Assembly: GCA_002402905.1 (NCBI GenBank)
Contig: DHGT01000039.1
Span: 1 to 40,543 of the forward strand
Reading direction: 5' to 3'
DNA from: Desulfatitalea sp. UBA4791
GTDB lineage: Bacteria; Desulfobacterota; Desulfobacteria; Desulfobacterales; Desulfosarcinaceae
DNA: 40,543 nt
The notes below the pieces were generated by a model, which saw only the letters and a list, made by a program, of their open reading frames with translations, was not told where the DNA came from and searched no databases. A program made the position numbers and the translations under genes. How positions within the stretch are numbered: position 1 is the stretch's first letter; each line of letters starts with the position of its first letter. Below, in pieces: positions 15,535-24,813 of the stretch.

Positions 15535-17046
15535 CTAATGCAGCAAGGGCCTTTCCAACATTTTTTCATACAGTTCGATATACTGCCGGGCATTGAACGC
15601 ATGGGTAAATGTCTCCATGGCATGACGCATGATACGGGTGATCTGCCGCTCTTTGATCGGGTCGGGCAACTGGAAAAAGTCCATGGCCCGGTCCACGGCC
15701 CACATCAGGCCCTGGGCGTCGTAAATATCGAAGAGGAAACCACTGCCCGTATTCCGATCGACGTCGAGTTGGGACACCGTATCATGAATGCCGCCGGTGT
15801 TGTGGGCCACCGGCAGGGCACCGTAAATCTGACCGATCATCTGGGGCAGCCCGCAGGGTTCGAAGAGAGAGGGCATCAATACAAAATCCGCCGCACCGTA
15901 AGCCTGGTGTTCCAGGCGCTCGCTGAAATCACATACCGCCACCCGTTGGTGAAATTCGTGCTGATTGACGATGTTGCGGAAGACATTCTGGTAGGGACCA
16001 TCAGCCACGAAGACTACCTGCAGTCCCTGCTCCCAGTATTTGGAAATCACGCCATAGAAGATGTCGGCCAGCAACTGGCACCCTTTCTGGATTGGATCGA
16101 GGCGCGAGGGCCAGATAAAGACCGGCGCCCGTTCGTCTTCGACGAGCCCGAGCAATCGCTGCAGCTCCCTCTTGTTTTTACGCTTGGCCGACAGGTGGTT
16201 TTCGGATCCATAAGTCTCGAACAGGAATTGATCCTTTTCCGGGTTGAAACCCGGATCCGGCGCGTTGAGAATACCCGTGGCGCATTCGGCCCGGACCTTA
16301 TTGGTCAACTCCTGCCGCAGCGGTGGGGCGATGAATTGGTGGCGTCCTTCGACGATCTCGTCGAGAAAATGCTGGCTGACCGTGTTGACGAAGTGGGCGG
16401 CAAACACGCCGCTGGCCAGAAAATCGACGGGGACGCTCTCCCTGGCCTCTTCATAGCTGGCAGCGAAGTTCTCGTAATAGAGGTGATCCCAGAAATAGGC
16501 CGCGTCGATGCCTCGGTCTTCGATGTGGGCCAATGTGGTTTTGACCGTGTGGATGTTGTGGATGGTAAACAGACAGGGAACGCCCATTTGTCGGGCCATG
16601 CCCGGTATCAGGCCGGTCATCCAGTCGTTGCAGTGAATGAGGTCGGGCCGCACGCGCGGCACGATGTTGTTGATCACCTCGCGCTGAAATGCCAGGGAGA
16701 TATGGGTGTTTTCCCCTCCATAGTTGGAATAGACGCGGTTGAGGTAAAAAAAGGCCCGATCCTCGGCCAGGTGAATGCGGTCGTTGGGCATCACCCGGTG
16801 CAGGGTGCGTTGCTCCCGCCTGAGAAACGGGGCCAGGCGGTCCTCGAAAATCGAGCGGTAGTCGGGTAACGCCACATGCACATCGGCGCCCTGATGGAAG
16901 AGCGCGCTGACCAGGGCGGCCGATACGTCGGCCAGGCCGCCCGCCTTGGCCGTCAGATAGTTGGCCAGGTTACCCATGCGGTCGGGAAGATAGGTCACCT
17001 CGGGGGTAACGATCAGGATCCGAGGTTTTTTTTGCTTTTTCGCCAT
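15535..17046 (-). CDS. glgA: Glycogen/starch synthase (GT5)
   Basis: A 503-residue GT5-type glucosyltransferase. The N-terminus has the donor-binding KAGGLADVSAAL motif (variant of KxGGL), LIHCNDWMTGLIPG and FTIHNIH in the GT-B N-domain; the C-domain has VFIWPSRLDPIQKGCQLLAD and MPSLFEPCGLPQMIGQIYG with the catalytic-type Glu of the EPCGL motif. It extends alpha-1,4-glucan from a nucleotide glucose. No glgC is in the window while galU is upstream in the same cluster, so the donor could be UDP-glucose; the sequence alone does not decide this. It lies between the phosphorylase and branching genes and is probably co-transcribed. Confidence 0.92.
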   Translation of the reverse strand: MAKKQKKPRILIVTPEVTYLPDRMGNLANYLTAKAGGLADVSAALVSALFHQGADVHVALPDYRSIFEDRLAPFLRREQRTLHRVMPNDRIHLAEDRAFFYLNRVYSNYGGENTHISLAFQREVINNIVPRVRPDLIHCNDWMTGLIPGMARQMGVPCLFTIHNIHTVKTTLAHIEDRGIDAAYFWDHLYYENFAASYEEARESVPVDFLASGVFAAHFVNTVSQHFLDEIVEGRHQFIAPPLRQELTNKVRAECATGILNAPDPGFNPEKDQFLFETYGSENHLSAKRKNKRELQRLLGLVEDERAPVFIWPSRLDPIQKGCQLLADIFYGVISKYWEQGLQVVFVADGPYQNVFRNIVNQHEFHQRVAVCDFSERLEHQAYGAADFVLMPSLFEPCGLPQMIGQIYGALPVAHNTGGIHDTVSQLDVDRNTGSGFLFDIYDAQGLMWAVDRAMDFFQLPDPIKERQITRIMRHAMETFTHAFNARQYIELYEKMLERPLLH

Positions 17047-17148
17047 ATCGATCTTTCAGCCAGCCCAAGGAGCCGGCATTGGAGGTGGGAGCGCCGTTGA
17101 GAAACAAAAAGCATCATGGGATACAATACATAAAAAGTAAAACAGGCG

Positions 17149-19698
17149 TCAGGCCCAGGTGAGCAATCCGGGCGTAAATCGGATCCAGTCGTCCGCGCGG
17201 GGGCCGATGCGTACCGTAAAGCCGTAGCGTCCCGAATCCCGACAGGTTACCGTGCAACGGAACAGATAACTGCCCTCACCGCGATTTTCGACCATCTCCA
17301 TCTTCTGGGTGAGTCCGATTTCCAACTCCGCGGTGCCCTTCATGCGCCCGTAATACAACTCCACATCGACCTCGTCGGGGTTGAGACTGCCCAAATGGGC
17401 CACCGCACTGACGGTGAAGGTATCTTCCACCTGGAAGGGACCTTCATGGTCGCGCTCGGGGGTTTCGATCCGGATATCCTTCCAGCAATCCCTGAGCCGC
17501 TTGTGCAGGATGCTCAATCGCTTGGCCTCGGCGCCGCCATCGGCCAGCAGTTCGCGATGGCGCTGTACGGCCGGCAGATAAAACCGCTGCTGATATTTGT
17601 TGACCATGCGATGGCTGCAGAAATCGGCCATGGCCATTTTCATGGAAGCCTTCATCTTGGCCAGCCACTCGGTCGGCATGTTGCCCGAAGAACGGTTGTA
17701 GAACGTCGGGATGACGTCGTTTTCCAGGATATTGTAAAGGGCCTGCTGATCGACGGCATCCTGGTACCCCTGATCGGCCGTCTCCTGGCCGCTGCCCAGG
17801 CTCCAACCGCGCTCGGAGGTGTACCCCTCGTCCCACCATCCGTCGAGGATACTCAGGTTCAAAACGCCGTTGATGGCGGCCTTCATGCCCGAAGTGCCGC
17901 AGGCTTCCATGGGCCGCCTGGGCGTATTGAGCCAGACATCCACACCCTGCACGAGGTGACGGGCGATGCCCATGTCATAATCTTCCAGAAAAGCGATGTT
18001 GCTGCGCACGTCGTGGGTTTTGGCGAACTGGATGATGTTTTTGATCAGCTCCTTGCCCTCGTTGTCCTGGGGATGGGCCTTGCCGGCAAAGAGGATCTGA
18101 ACCGGATGCGACGTGTTGGTCAAAATCGCCTTGAGGCGCGCCGGATTGCCCAAGATCAGGTTGGCCCGCTTGTAGGTGGCGAACCGACGGGCGAACCCGA
18201 TGGTCAGCACCTCTGGATCCAAGGCGTTTTCGGCGGCCTTGACCACCGAAATCGGTGCGCTGCGCCGTTCGTACTGTTTGACCAGCAGGTCCCGAACCTT
18301 GCTGATCAAGCGCGCCCGGGCCATTTCATGCGCCCGCCAGAGCTCTTCGTCATAGATCTCGCCGATGCGCTCGATATTCTCCCCCTTGCGGCTGCTGTAA
18401 TGCCACTCCGGTCCCAGGTAGCGCTCGAACAGGAAGAAAATTTCGGGTGCGATAAAACTCGACACGTGAATGCCGTTGGTCACATGCTTGATCGGTATGT
18501 CATCCACCGACCGTTCCGGCCACACATGGGCCCACATGCGCCGCGCCACCCGTCCGTGCAGGCGGCTCACCCCGTTGCAGTGTTCGGAGAGGCGTAATCC
18601 CAGAATGAACATGGAAAAGGGGCCATGGGGATGGGTGTTGCCCGTTCGCCCCCAGGAGAGGATCTCGTCCTCGGTCGCGTCCATCCGCTTGGCGATGGTC
18701 CGGATATACGGCCGCACCGATTCGGGAGGGAATTCGTCATGTCCGGCCGCCACAGGCGTATGGGTCGTGAAGACCGACGTGCGCGCCACCGCCTCCAATG
18801 CCGTGGGCAAATCGAAATGATATGTCTCGACCCACTGGGCCAGGCGCTCGACGTTGGCAAAGGCGCAGTGCCCCTCGTTCATATGACACACGGTGGCCTC
18901 GATCCCCATGGCTTTGAGCGCCCGCATGCCCCCGATGCCCAACAGCACCTCCTGGGCGAGACGGACCCCCGGCTCGCTGTTGTACAGCCGCGCGGTCAGA
19001 TTACGAATGGCCGGCGGATTCTCCGGCACATTGGTATCCAGCAGCACCAGGGGAACCCGTCCGATCATGATCTTCCAGACATCGGCCAGAATATCGCCGT
19101 CCGGTCCCTCTACCCGGACGCGCAGCTCGGCCCCGGCGCTGTCTTTTACACGGACCAGCGGCAGGGAATAGAGATCCGTCTCCGGATAGGTCTCCTGCTG
19201 CCAGCCGTTGGGATCGAGCAGTTGGCGGAAGTAGCCCTGGCGGTAGAGCAACCCCACCGCCACCATGGGAAGCCCCATGTGGGATGCGGACTTGAGATGA
19301 TCGCCGGCAAGAACCCCCAAACCGCCGGCAAACAGCGGCAGGCTTTCGTGAATACCGAACTCCATGGAAAAATAGGCGATGCGGGCGGTTGAACCGTAGG
19401 GATTGGTACCCATATCAGGCGATGCCAGCACGCGTTCTTTAAACTGCTGCCGAACCCGGTCCAGATGGGCCAGGAAGCTGTCGTCAGTGGCCAATTTCTT
19501 CAACCGGATTTGAGAGACCTTGGTCGCGAAGACAATGGGATTGCGACCGGACTCCTCCCAGAGGCGCGGATCCACGCGCCGGAACAATTCGATGGCGTCG
19601 GGTTTCCACGACCACCACAAGTTGCGCGACAGAACGCCGAGAAAACTCAGCGCGCTTGGCAGCTTGGGAAATACTTGAAAGGCTTGAATGTGCTTCAT
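17149..19698 (-). CDS. glgP: Alpha-glucan (glycogen) phosphorylase
   Basis: An 849-residue GT35 phosphorylase of the bacterial type with a DUF3417-like N-terminus (FPKLPSALSFLGVLSRNLWW). The PLP-lysine motif is EACGTSGMKAAINGVLNLS, and the active-site region includes FARRFATYKRANLI and VQILFAGKAHPQDNEGKELI. It releases glucose-1-phosphate from non-reducing ends with phosphate. The start at 19698 is set by AGGAGTCGTCCC; the frame stays open nine codons further. A C-terminal extension of about 130 residues (from about residue 720) after the PLP domain looks beta-rich and may be regulatory or carbohydrate-binding. The 102-base gap to glgA could carry a promoter, but none is obvious. Confidence 0.93.
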   Translation of the reverse strand: MKHIQAFQVFPKLPSALSFLGVLSRNLWWSWKPDAIELFRRVDPRLWEESGRNPIVFATKVSQIRLKKLATDDSFLAHLDRVRQQFKERVLASPDMGTNPYGSTARIAYFSMEFGIHESLPLFAGGLGVLAGDHLKSASHMGLPMVAVGLLYRQGYFRQLLDPNGWQQETYPETDLYSLPLVRVKDSAGAELRVRVEGPDGDILADVWKIMIGRVPLVLLDTNVPENPPAIRNLTARLYNSEPGVRLAQEVLLGIGGMRALKAMGIEATVCHMNEGHCAFANVERLAQWVETYHFDLPTALEAVARTSVFTTHTPVAAGHDEFPPESVRPYIRTIAKRMDATEDEILSWGRTGNTHPHGPFSMFILGLRLSEHCNGVSRLHGRVARRMWAHVWPERSVDDIPIKHVTNGIHVSSFIAPEIFFLFERYLGPEWHYSSRKGENIERIGEIYDEELWRAHEMARARLISKVRDLLVKQYERRSAPISVVKAAENALDPEVLTIGFARRFATYKRANLILGNPARLKAILTNTSHPVQILFAGKAHPQDNEGKELIKNIIQFAKTHDVRSNIAFLEDYDMGIARHLVQGVDVWLNTPRRPMEACGTSGMKAAINGVLNLSILDGWWDEGYTSERGWSLGSGQETADQGYQDAVDQQALYNILENDVIPTFYNRSSGNMPTEWLAKMKASMKMAMADFCSHRMVNKYQQRFYLPAVQRHRELLADGGAEAKRLSILHKRLRDCWKDIRIETPERDHEGPFQVEDTFTVSAVAHLGSLNPDEVDVELYYGRMKGTAELEIGLTQKMEMVENRGEGSYLFRCTVTCRDSGRYGFTVRIGPRADDWIRFTPGLLTWA

Positions 19699-19837
19699 GG
19701 GACGACTCCTGTGGGACAGATTCACATGTTACCGGGCCAGAGCCGGGATTCGAGCTTCACGACACCATAAAAGGTCCCTACCCTCACGGAACCTTGTCCC
19801 GGCGGTTGAAAACGATCGATGGATGAAACGGAGAACC

Positions 19838-20146
19838 TTAAACGACAACCACCCCGTTCTGGGCATTGGCGATACCGGCATGCACGTATTTGTCGGCCTG
19901 CGTGTCGGTGATCCAGTGGGCGCCGTCCACCACGAATCGATATTGATATTCCCGGCCGGTGGCCAGGTCGACCGTTACGGTGAAATCGCCGTTCTTGAGG
20001 GCCTTCATGGGGGTCTTTTCGGCCTGCCAATCGTTAAACTCCCCGGCGAGGCCGGCTGTCTTGCCGTTGCCGGCAAATTCCTTAGACAAACGAAACGTCA
20101 CTTTGCAATAGGGTTTGTTTTTAAGATACTGCTTTTTGGTGCTCAT
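19838..20146 (-). CDS. Small stand-alone CBM48 / isoamylase N-terminal-like glycogen-binding protein
   Basis: A 102-residue protein made up almost entirely of one immunoglobulin-like CBM48 (isoamylase early set) domain: KVTFRLSKEF, TAGLAGEFNDWQ, FTVTVDLATGREYQYRFVVDG and WITDTQADKY. These are the conserved core features of AMPK-beta-type glycogen-binding modules, including the conserved Trp of FNDW and the YQYRFVVDG strand. It has no catalytic domain and no signal peptide. The ATG at 20146 follows AGGAGAGAGCG; a longer open frame to 20308 lacks domain similarity. Its place between the debranching and phosphorylase genes suggests a glycogen-tethering or adaptor role, which is inference. Confidence 0.85.
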   Translation of the reverse strand: MSTKKQYLKNKPYCKVTFRLSKEFAGNGKTAGLAGEFNDWQAEKTPMKALKNGDFTVTVDLATGREYQYRFVVDGAHWITDTQADKYVHAGIANAQNGVVVV

Positions 20147-20405
20147 CGCTCTCTCCTGGGTGTTGTGCCGGGTTGCCATGCGCGGGTTGATATCGACAAT
20201 GAAGAAATGCCAGCGGGGAGCAAGGATCGCGTTCAAACACGCGCTATCGATCGACGAGAAATAGATGTCGCATGGGATGGCTGTTCGCTCCATAGATAGT
20301 TTTAGCACCGCGGTTTGTCAACCAAATCCATTCCAACTCAGCGATTCTAACTCAATGCTCATCATTGAACCCGGCGCGGATGGGGCAGGTGACAGAAGGC
20401 GCAAC

Positions 20406-23400
20406 CTATACCGCCCTCACCTTGCGCCACACCCGCAACAACTCGCTGACCCCCCACGCCTGGGCATCGCAACCCCGCTGGGTGTGGGGGAAATCGCCGT
20501 CCACGATCTCCGGCACATGGCCGACACAATGGCTGTTGATCAGCTGCAGGCTGCTCGACAGCCAGGCCAGGGCGGCCGGCACCGCGGAACGTCCGTACCT
20601 CTGAACCCAGGCCTCGCAGAATAACGGAAACGGCCAGGTCCAGGCCGTGCCATTGTGGTAGGCCGGCTTGCGTCGCGTGTCCTCATCCCCCTGATACTGC
20701 CCCCAGTAGGGTGACATGGGATCGTTGAGCAGCTGTCCTTCCCTTTCGATGACCAGGGGCATCTTGACCGGCTGGTCGGCCAGGCTGCGGATGGCCCCCG
20801 GAACGAGCAGCCGCTGGCAGGCATCCAGCATGCGGCGGACCATTTCGGGATCTTCCACGGCCCCTAGGGTGATGGCCAGCAACTGGTTGGGACGCAGGGC
20901 ATCGTCCGGCCGGGCCTGGTCGGCCGGTGTGCCGGGAGAGCCATGCAAACAATCGCTTAAATGGCCGGCATCGGGGAGCCAATAACGGGTCTGGATGCTG
21001 TGCCGGACGCGTTCGGCCAGATCCTTCCAGGCCGTGCCGGCAGCTGGATCGATATCCGCCAGAAAGACCAGGGCGGCATACCACAGCGCCTGGATTTCGA
21101 TGGGATAGCCCTCGCGCGGCGTGCCAGCCGGATAATTGGTATCCATCCAGGTGAAGTGGGCGGGGCTGAAGAGCAGGCCCGAGCCCGGATCCATGCGGAT
21201 CCCGTTGGGCGTGCCGGCCATCAATGCGCCGGCCATGTCCACCAGGATCTGCCGGATCGAGCGGCGCTCGCAACGCTGATCGAGAAAATCGTCCCGCCCT
21301 TCGGCGGCCGTCAAATCGGCGCAGGCGGTGAAAAACCACAGGGGCGCATCCGAGGTGTCCCGATTGCCGGCATCGTCTCCGCGGATCATGTTGGGCAGGG
21401 TGCCGTTGGCCTCAAACTGGGCGAACTGCAACAGGATCGCCCGACTCGCCTCCAGATGGCCGGCGGCGATCAGGCCCCGCACCACGATCAGGGTATCGCG
21501 TCCCCAATCGAGAAACCAGGGGAAGCCGGCAATGACCGTATTGAATTCGCCCCGGCGCACCACGTACTGGTTCAAGGCGGCGGCCATGGCGCCTTCCAGT
21601 GGCATGTCGTCTCCCTCCATGGATCCATCCAGCGCGGCGGGCGGCTTGGCCTTGGACGCCGACGGCGTTTCAACCCAGGCGGTCAACATGATCCGCTGCC
21701 CCCCCCGCAGCGGGCAGGAAAAGTAGCCCGGACTGAACAAATCGGAATTCGGGTCGAGCCCCCTGTCGGCCTCCAGGGAGCGATGCACCATGTAATACCA
21801 CTCCGGTGCGATCTCAAAGCGTCCCTGGTCCTGCTGCACGACCAGGGCATGATGGGCGCCAGGGGCGAAACGAAACCCTTTCTTCAACGCGGTCAGTGCA
21901 TTGGGCCACAGGGTTTCGGGCCCGGAAAAGGCCTTGGTGCATTCATGGAAATTACGATCTTCGATGTCCGGACGAATCACGAGCGTGACGGCCTGGTCAT
22001 CGGCCAGTTCGGCCTCGCCCGAAATCCGATGGAGCCGCTCGAATTGCAACGCCACCATGTTGGCCCGATCGGGCACCATGCGGGCCCGTACCTGCAAGAC
22101 GATGTGTTCGCCCTGTCCGGCGATAATCTGGTAGCGCCACCAGGCACCGCCCTGATAATCAAAACCGAAATGTTCGAGACAATCGGGTTTGATCTCCTGG
22201 GAATACCCCTGGTAGACCACCCACCCGCGGCAACGGGCCAGCATGATTCGCCGATCCTCCGGGAAATCGGGATTCAGGTTGGCCGCCAGCAAGGCGTCGT
22301 AGCGGCTTTCCAACCGGCGCCAATCGGCGCGCACCCGCATCATGGCGCCTCTTCCATTGGTCCCCAACACCAGCAACGGGGTCTGATGACAATCGTTTCG
22401 GCTGAAAGCGGTGCGCACCCGGGCGTTGCGTCCATCGGCCAGATAGAGCAGGCTGGTGCAATGGTGTACCGGGCCATCGGGCTCGAAACTGACGATCTGC
22501 ATTTCACACGGCCGGTGGGCGACCGGTGTCGGCAAAGGCGCAAAAAGCACAAAGGCGTGCCCGTCGCTGCCGGCCAGGCTATCCTCCTGAGCCAGGACGC
22601 GTTCGCCCTCCACGATCCGGGCGCGCATGGGGTGAGGCGCATGAACGAGCAACAGGAAGCCGGGTGGCACCATCACCTCGCGCCGAAGGTCTGTGGGAAG
22701 CTGCCAGCGTACCAGGCGAGGCATGTCCACCTGGGGATCGAGACCGCGGCAAAAAGCCTCTGGATCAGCTTGCAGCCGCCGCGCGGCCGCATCGAGATCA
22801 TCGCTCGCGACGACTTTGAAAACCACCATGACCTCCAGTGCCTTGGCCCGCAGACACTGCAACAGGACGGCCGGCGGCGGTGTGTAGGGATCTTCGGGAG
22901 GCGCCGACGCCCATCCATCCCGGCTGTCGGCCAGGCAGACGACCTGCCCGGCGGCCAGATCGATCTGCCCCAGCTCATTCTTGTGAACGATGGCGACGGG
23001 CTGTCCACTGACCAGATCCATTACCGGCGGCTTTAAAAAGGGCGCCCGGGTGGCATCCCAGCCGGCCGACACCGGCCGGTCGACATCCAGGTTGGCCACG
23101 ACGACCACGCCACGGCCACTGGGCAGGTGATGACGCGCCAGGGCGATGAAGTTGCCCTCCCCCCGGTGGATAAGGGTCAACTGCACCCCGGGGCCGAAGG
23201 CCGGATGGGTCTTGAGCAAACGACTCAAGTGAACGATGGCGTCGACCTGATTCTCGGGAGCGCCCCAATTCAGCGCACACGCCTCGTGGACATTGATCTT
23301 TTCGGTGGCCAGCCACTCGACCCCGTTGGCGAATCCAAAGGCGCCGTTGGGCGCCAGCAGGGCGCACAGGGCCGTGCGCATGCGGGCATAGGTGGCCGAG

Positions 23401-24689
23401 GTGGCGGCCAGGCGATTGTTGTCGTGGGTTTCCGCAAAGTGCACGGTGATGCCGTCGGTGGCGCTGATCTCCAGGGCCTCGGGCAGATAGTGCTCGATCT
23501 GGCTCCGGTCGTAATTCTGAAACAGCTCCGAGTAGGCCCAGTTGAAATTGGCCCGGTCGAGCAGGTCGCGGGTGACCGATATTTTGCCGCCCAGCCCTTC
23601 GAGCAGAAACAGGGCGTCGGGGAACTGGTCGCGCACCTTGGCGATGATGTACTGCCAGGCCGGCAGGGGGATCATGTACCCGGCGTCGCAGCGGAAACCG
23701 TCCACCCCCCGCCGGCACCAGGTGAGAAAAACATCGGCCATATACGTCCACATATCCTGGTGACTGTAATCCAGGGATGTCAAATCGGCCCAAACCACTC
23801 CCCAGGCCCCTGGATTCTTGATTTCACCGTTCGCCTGACGGACCAGCCATTGGGGATGGGTTTCGTGCAGGCTGGCGGCCCAACCCGTATGGTTGATGGC
23901 GATATCGAGAATCACCTTGCCCCGCCGGGCATGCACCGCATCGACCAGTTCGATGAATTGCTCGAGCGGCGTGGCGGCCGGATCGAACACGGCCAGGGCA
24001 CAATCCACGGCCGTAAAACTCAAGGCGGCGTAGGGGCTGCCATAACGGCCCATGCGGGCATAGGTGGTCGGGGGCGGATTGATGGGAAGGAGCTGCAGCA
24101 GGCGGCACCCCAGGCGCCCCATGATAAAGTCGAGCTCGGCGATCACGTCGCGGAAGGTGCCGGACGGCGGGATGACCGTATAGTGGGCATTGTCCAGAAC
24201 CTGCATGCACTCGGCGACGTCCGACATATCGCTGTGCGGCAGCCCCTTGTTGGGGCCGAATTGACGCACGAAGGCATTGTAGATAATGTTGCCGCATACC
24301 GTATCGGCCGGTTCCACATTGATGGCCGTATTGGATCCGGGCGGCCACAGGGGCTCATTCCGGTTCTCGGGCAGAAAGAGGCACTTGGCCTCGAAGTGTC
24401 CCACCTCGTTGAGCGGCAAACTCACCTCGTAGTGGCCCTCGCCCGTTTGAATCATGGGGATGTCATACCAATCACGCGCCTGGGGCGCCTCGTTGAATTC
24501 GATATTGCGAATGATCTCACGCCGGATGATTCTCGCCTTGCCCAGGTTGGTCCGAACGTAAGCGGCGCCGGCCGGAGATGGGGCCACATGGAGATGGATA
24601 TGGATGATATCCCCGCGAAACCGAAGGATATGGCTACCGGGAGCCGGCGTTTGCTGGATTTGGACGTTCTTGTATGTTTTGGATGCCAT
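20406..24689 (-). CDS. Bifunctional glycogen debranching enzyme-like protein (GH13 4-alpha-glucanotransferase plus GH133 amylo-1,6-glucosidase)
   Basis: A 1427-residue protein arranged like the eukaryotic debranching enzyme AGL/GDE. After an N-terminal beta domain (about 1-130) comes a GH13-type barrel: GVDGFRCDAGYMIP (nucleophile Asp), LFLLEGLGGK (Glu) and VHFAETHDNNRLA (Asp). A middle region follows, then a C-terminal GH133 (GDE C) six-hairpin domain with FPWFLDWGRDTLIVVRGL and NTSDAP-like NRDTSDAPLWFFTACADL. It should move short glucans off limit branches and remove the remaining alpha-1,6 glucose. Length is close to eukaryotic GDE (about 1500) and far longer than bacterial GlgX (about 650). 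The start at 24689 has GGAG five bases before it. It lies in the glycogen cluster; the adjacent 259-base gap holds no gene. Confidence 0.88.
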   Translation of the reverse strand: MASKTYKNVQIQQTPAPGSHILRFRGDIIHIHLHVAPSPAGAAYVRTNLGKARIIRREIIRNIEFNEAPQARDWYDIPMIQTGEGHYEVSLPLNEVGHFEAKCLFLPENRNEPLWPPGSNTAINVEPADTVCGNIIYNAFVRQFGPNKGLPHSDMSDVAECMQVLDNAHYTVIPPSGTFRDVIAELDFIMGRLGCRLLQLLPINPPPTTYARMGRYGSPYAALSFTAVDCALAVFDPAATPLEQFIELVDAVHARRGKVILDIAINHTGWAASLHETHPQWLVRQANGEIKNPGAWGVVWADLTSLDYSHQDMWTYMADVFLTWCRRGVDGFRCDAGYMIPLPAWQYIIAKVRDQFPDALFLLEGLGGKISVTRDLLDRANFNWAYSELFQNYDRSQIEHYLPEALEISATDGITVHFAETHDNNRLAATSATYARMRTALCALLAPNGAFGFANGVEWLATEKINVHEACALNWGAPENQVDAIVHLSRLLKTHPAFGPGVQLTLIHRGEGNFIALARHHLPSGRGVVVVANLDVDRPVSAGWDATRAPFLKPPVMDLVSGQPVAIVHKNELGQIDLAAGQVVCLADSRDGWASAPPEDPYTPPPAVLLQCLRAKALEVMVVFKVVASDDLDAAARRLQADPEAFCRGLDPQVDMPRLVRWQLPTDLRREVMVPPGFLLLVHAPHPMRARIVEGERVLAQEDSLAGSDGHAFVLFAPLPTPVAHRPCEMQIVSFEPDGPVHHCTSLLYLADGRNARVRTAFSRNDCHQTPLLVLGTNGRGAMMRVRADWRRLESRYDALLAANLNPDFPEDRRIMLARCRGWVVYQGYSQEIKPDCLEHFGFDYQGGAWWRYQIIAGQGEHIVLQVRARMVPDRANMVALQFERLHRISGEAELADDQAVTLVIRPDIEDRNFHECTKAFSGPETLWPNALTALKKGFRFAPGAHHALVVQQDQGRFEIAPEWYYMVHRSLEADRGLDPNSDLFSPGYFSCPLRGGQRIMLTAWVETPSASKAKPPAALDGSMEGDDMPLEGAMAAALNQYVVRRGEFNTVIAGFPWFLDWGRDTLIVVRGLIAAGHLEASRAILLQFAQFEANGTLPNMIRGDDAGNRDTSDAPLWFFTACADLTAAEGRDDFLDQRCERRSIRQILVDMAGALMAGTPNGIRMDPGSGLLFSPAHFTWMDTNYPAGTPREGYPIEIQALWYAALVFLADIDPAAGTAWKDLAERVRHSIQTRYWLPDAGHLSDCLHGSPGTPADQARPDDALRPNQLLAITLGAVEDPEMVRRMLDACQRLLVPGAIRSLADQPVKMPLVIEREGQLLNDPMSPYWGQYQGDEDTRRKPAYHNGTAWTWPFPLFCEAWVQRYGRSAVPAALAWLSSSLQLINSHCVGHVPEIVDGDFPHTQRGCDAQAWGVSELLRVWRKVRAV

Positions 24690-24813
24690 GAACGCTCCGA
24701 GGTGGATTGAAAGACGCTATTGGGTCTGGGTTAACAGGGTGGATACATCATATATCAGCAAGATAATACAAACGGATGAGAACTCAACGGTTGTGTGGCG
24801 GCGCCGGACGGCT

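Noticed and set aside
13538..15538. Antisense open frame of 666 codons opposite glgB, and similar ones opposite glgA, the debranching gene and the fusion gene
   Set aside because: Translations are Val/Gly/His/Gln-rich shadows of GC-rich real genes and match no family; the sense products are full-length enzymes.
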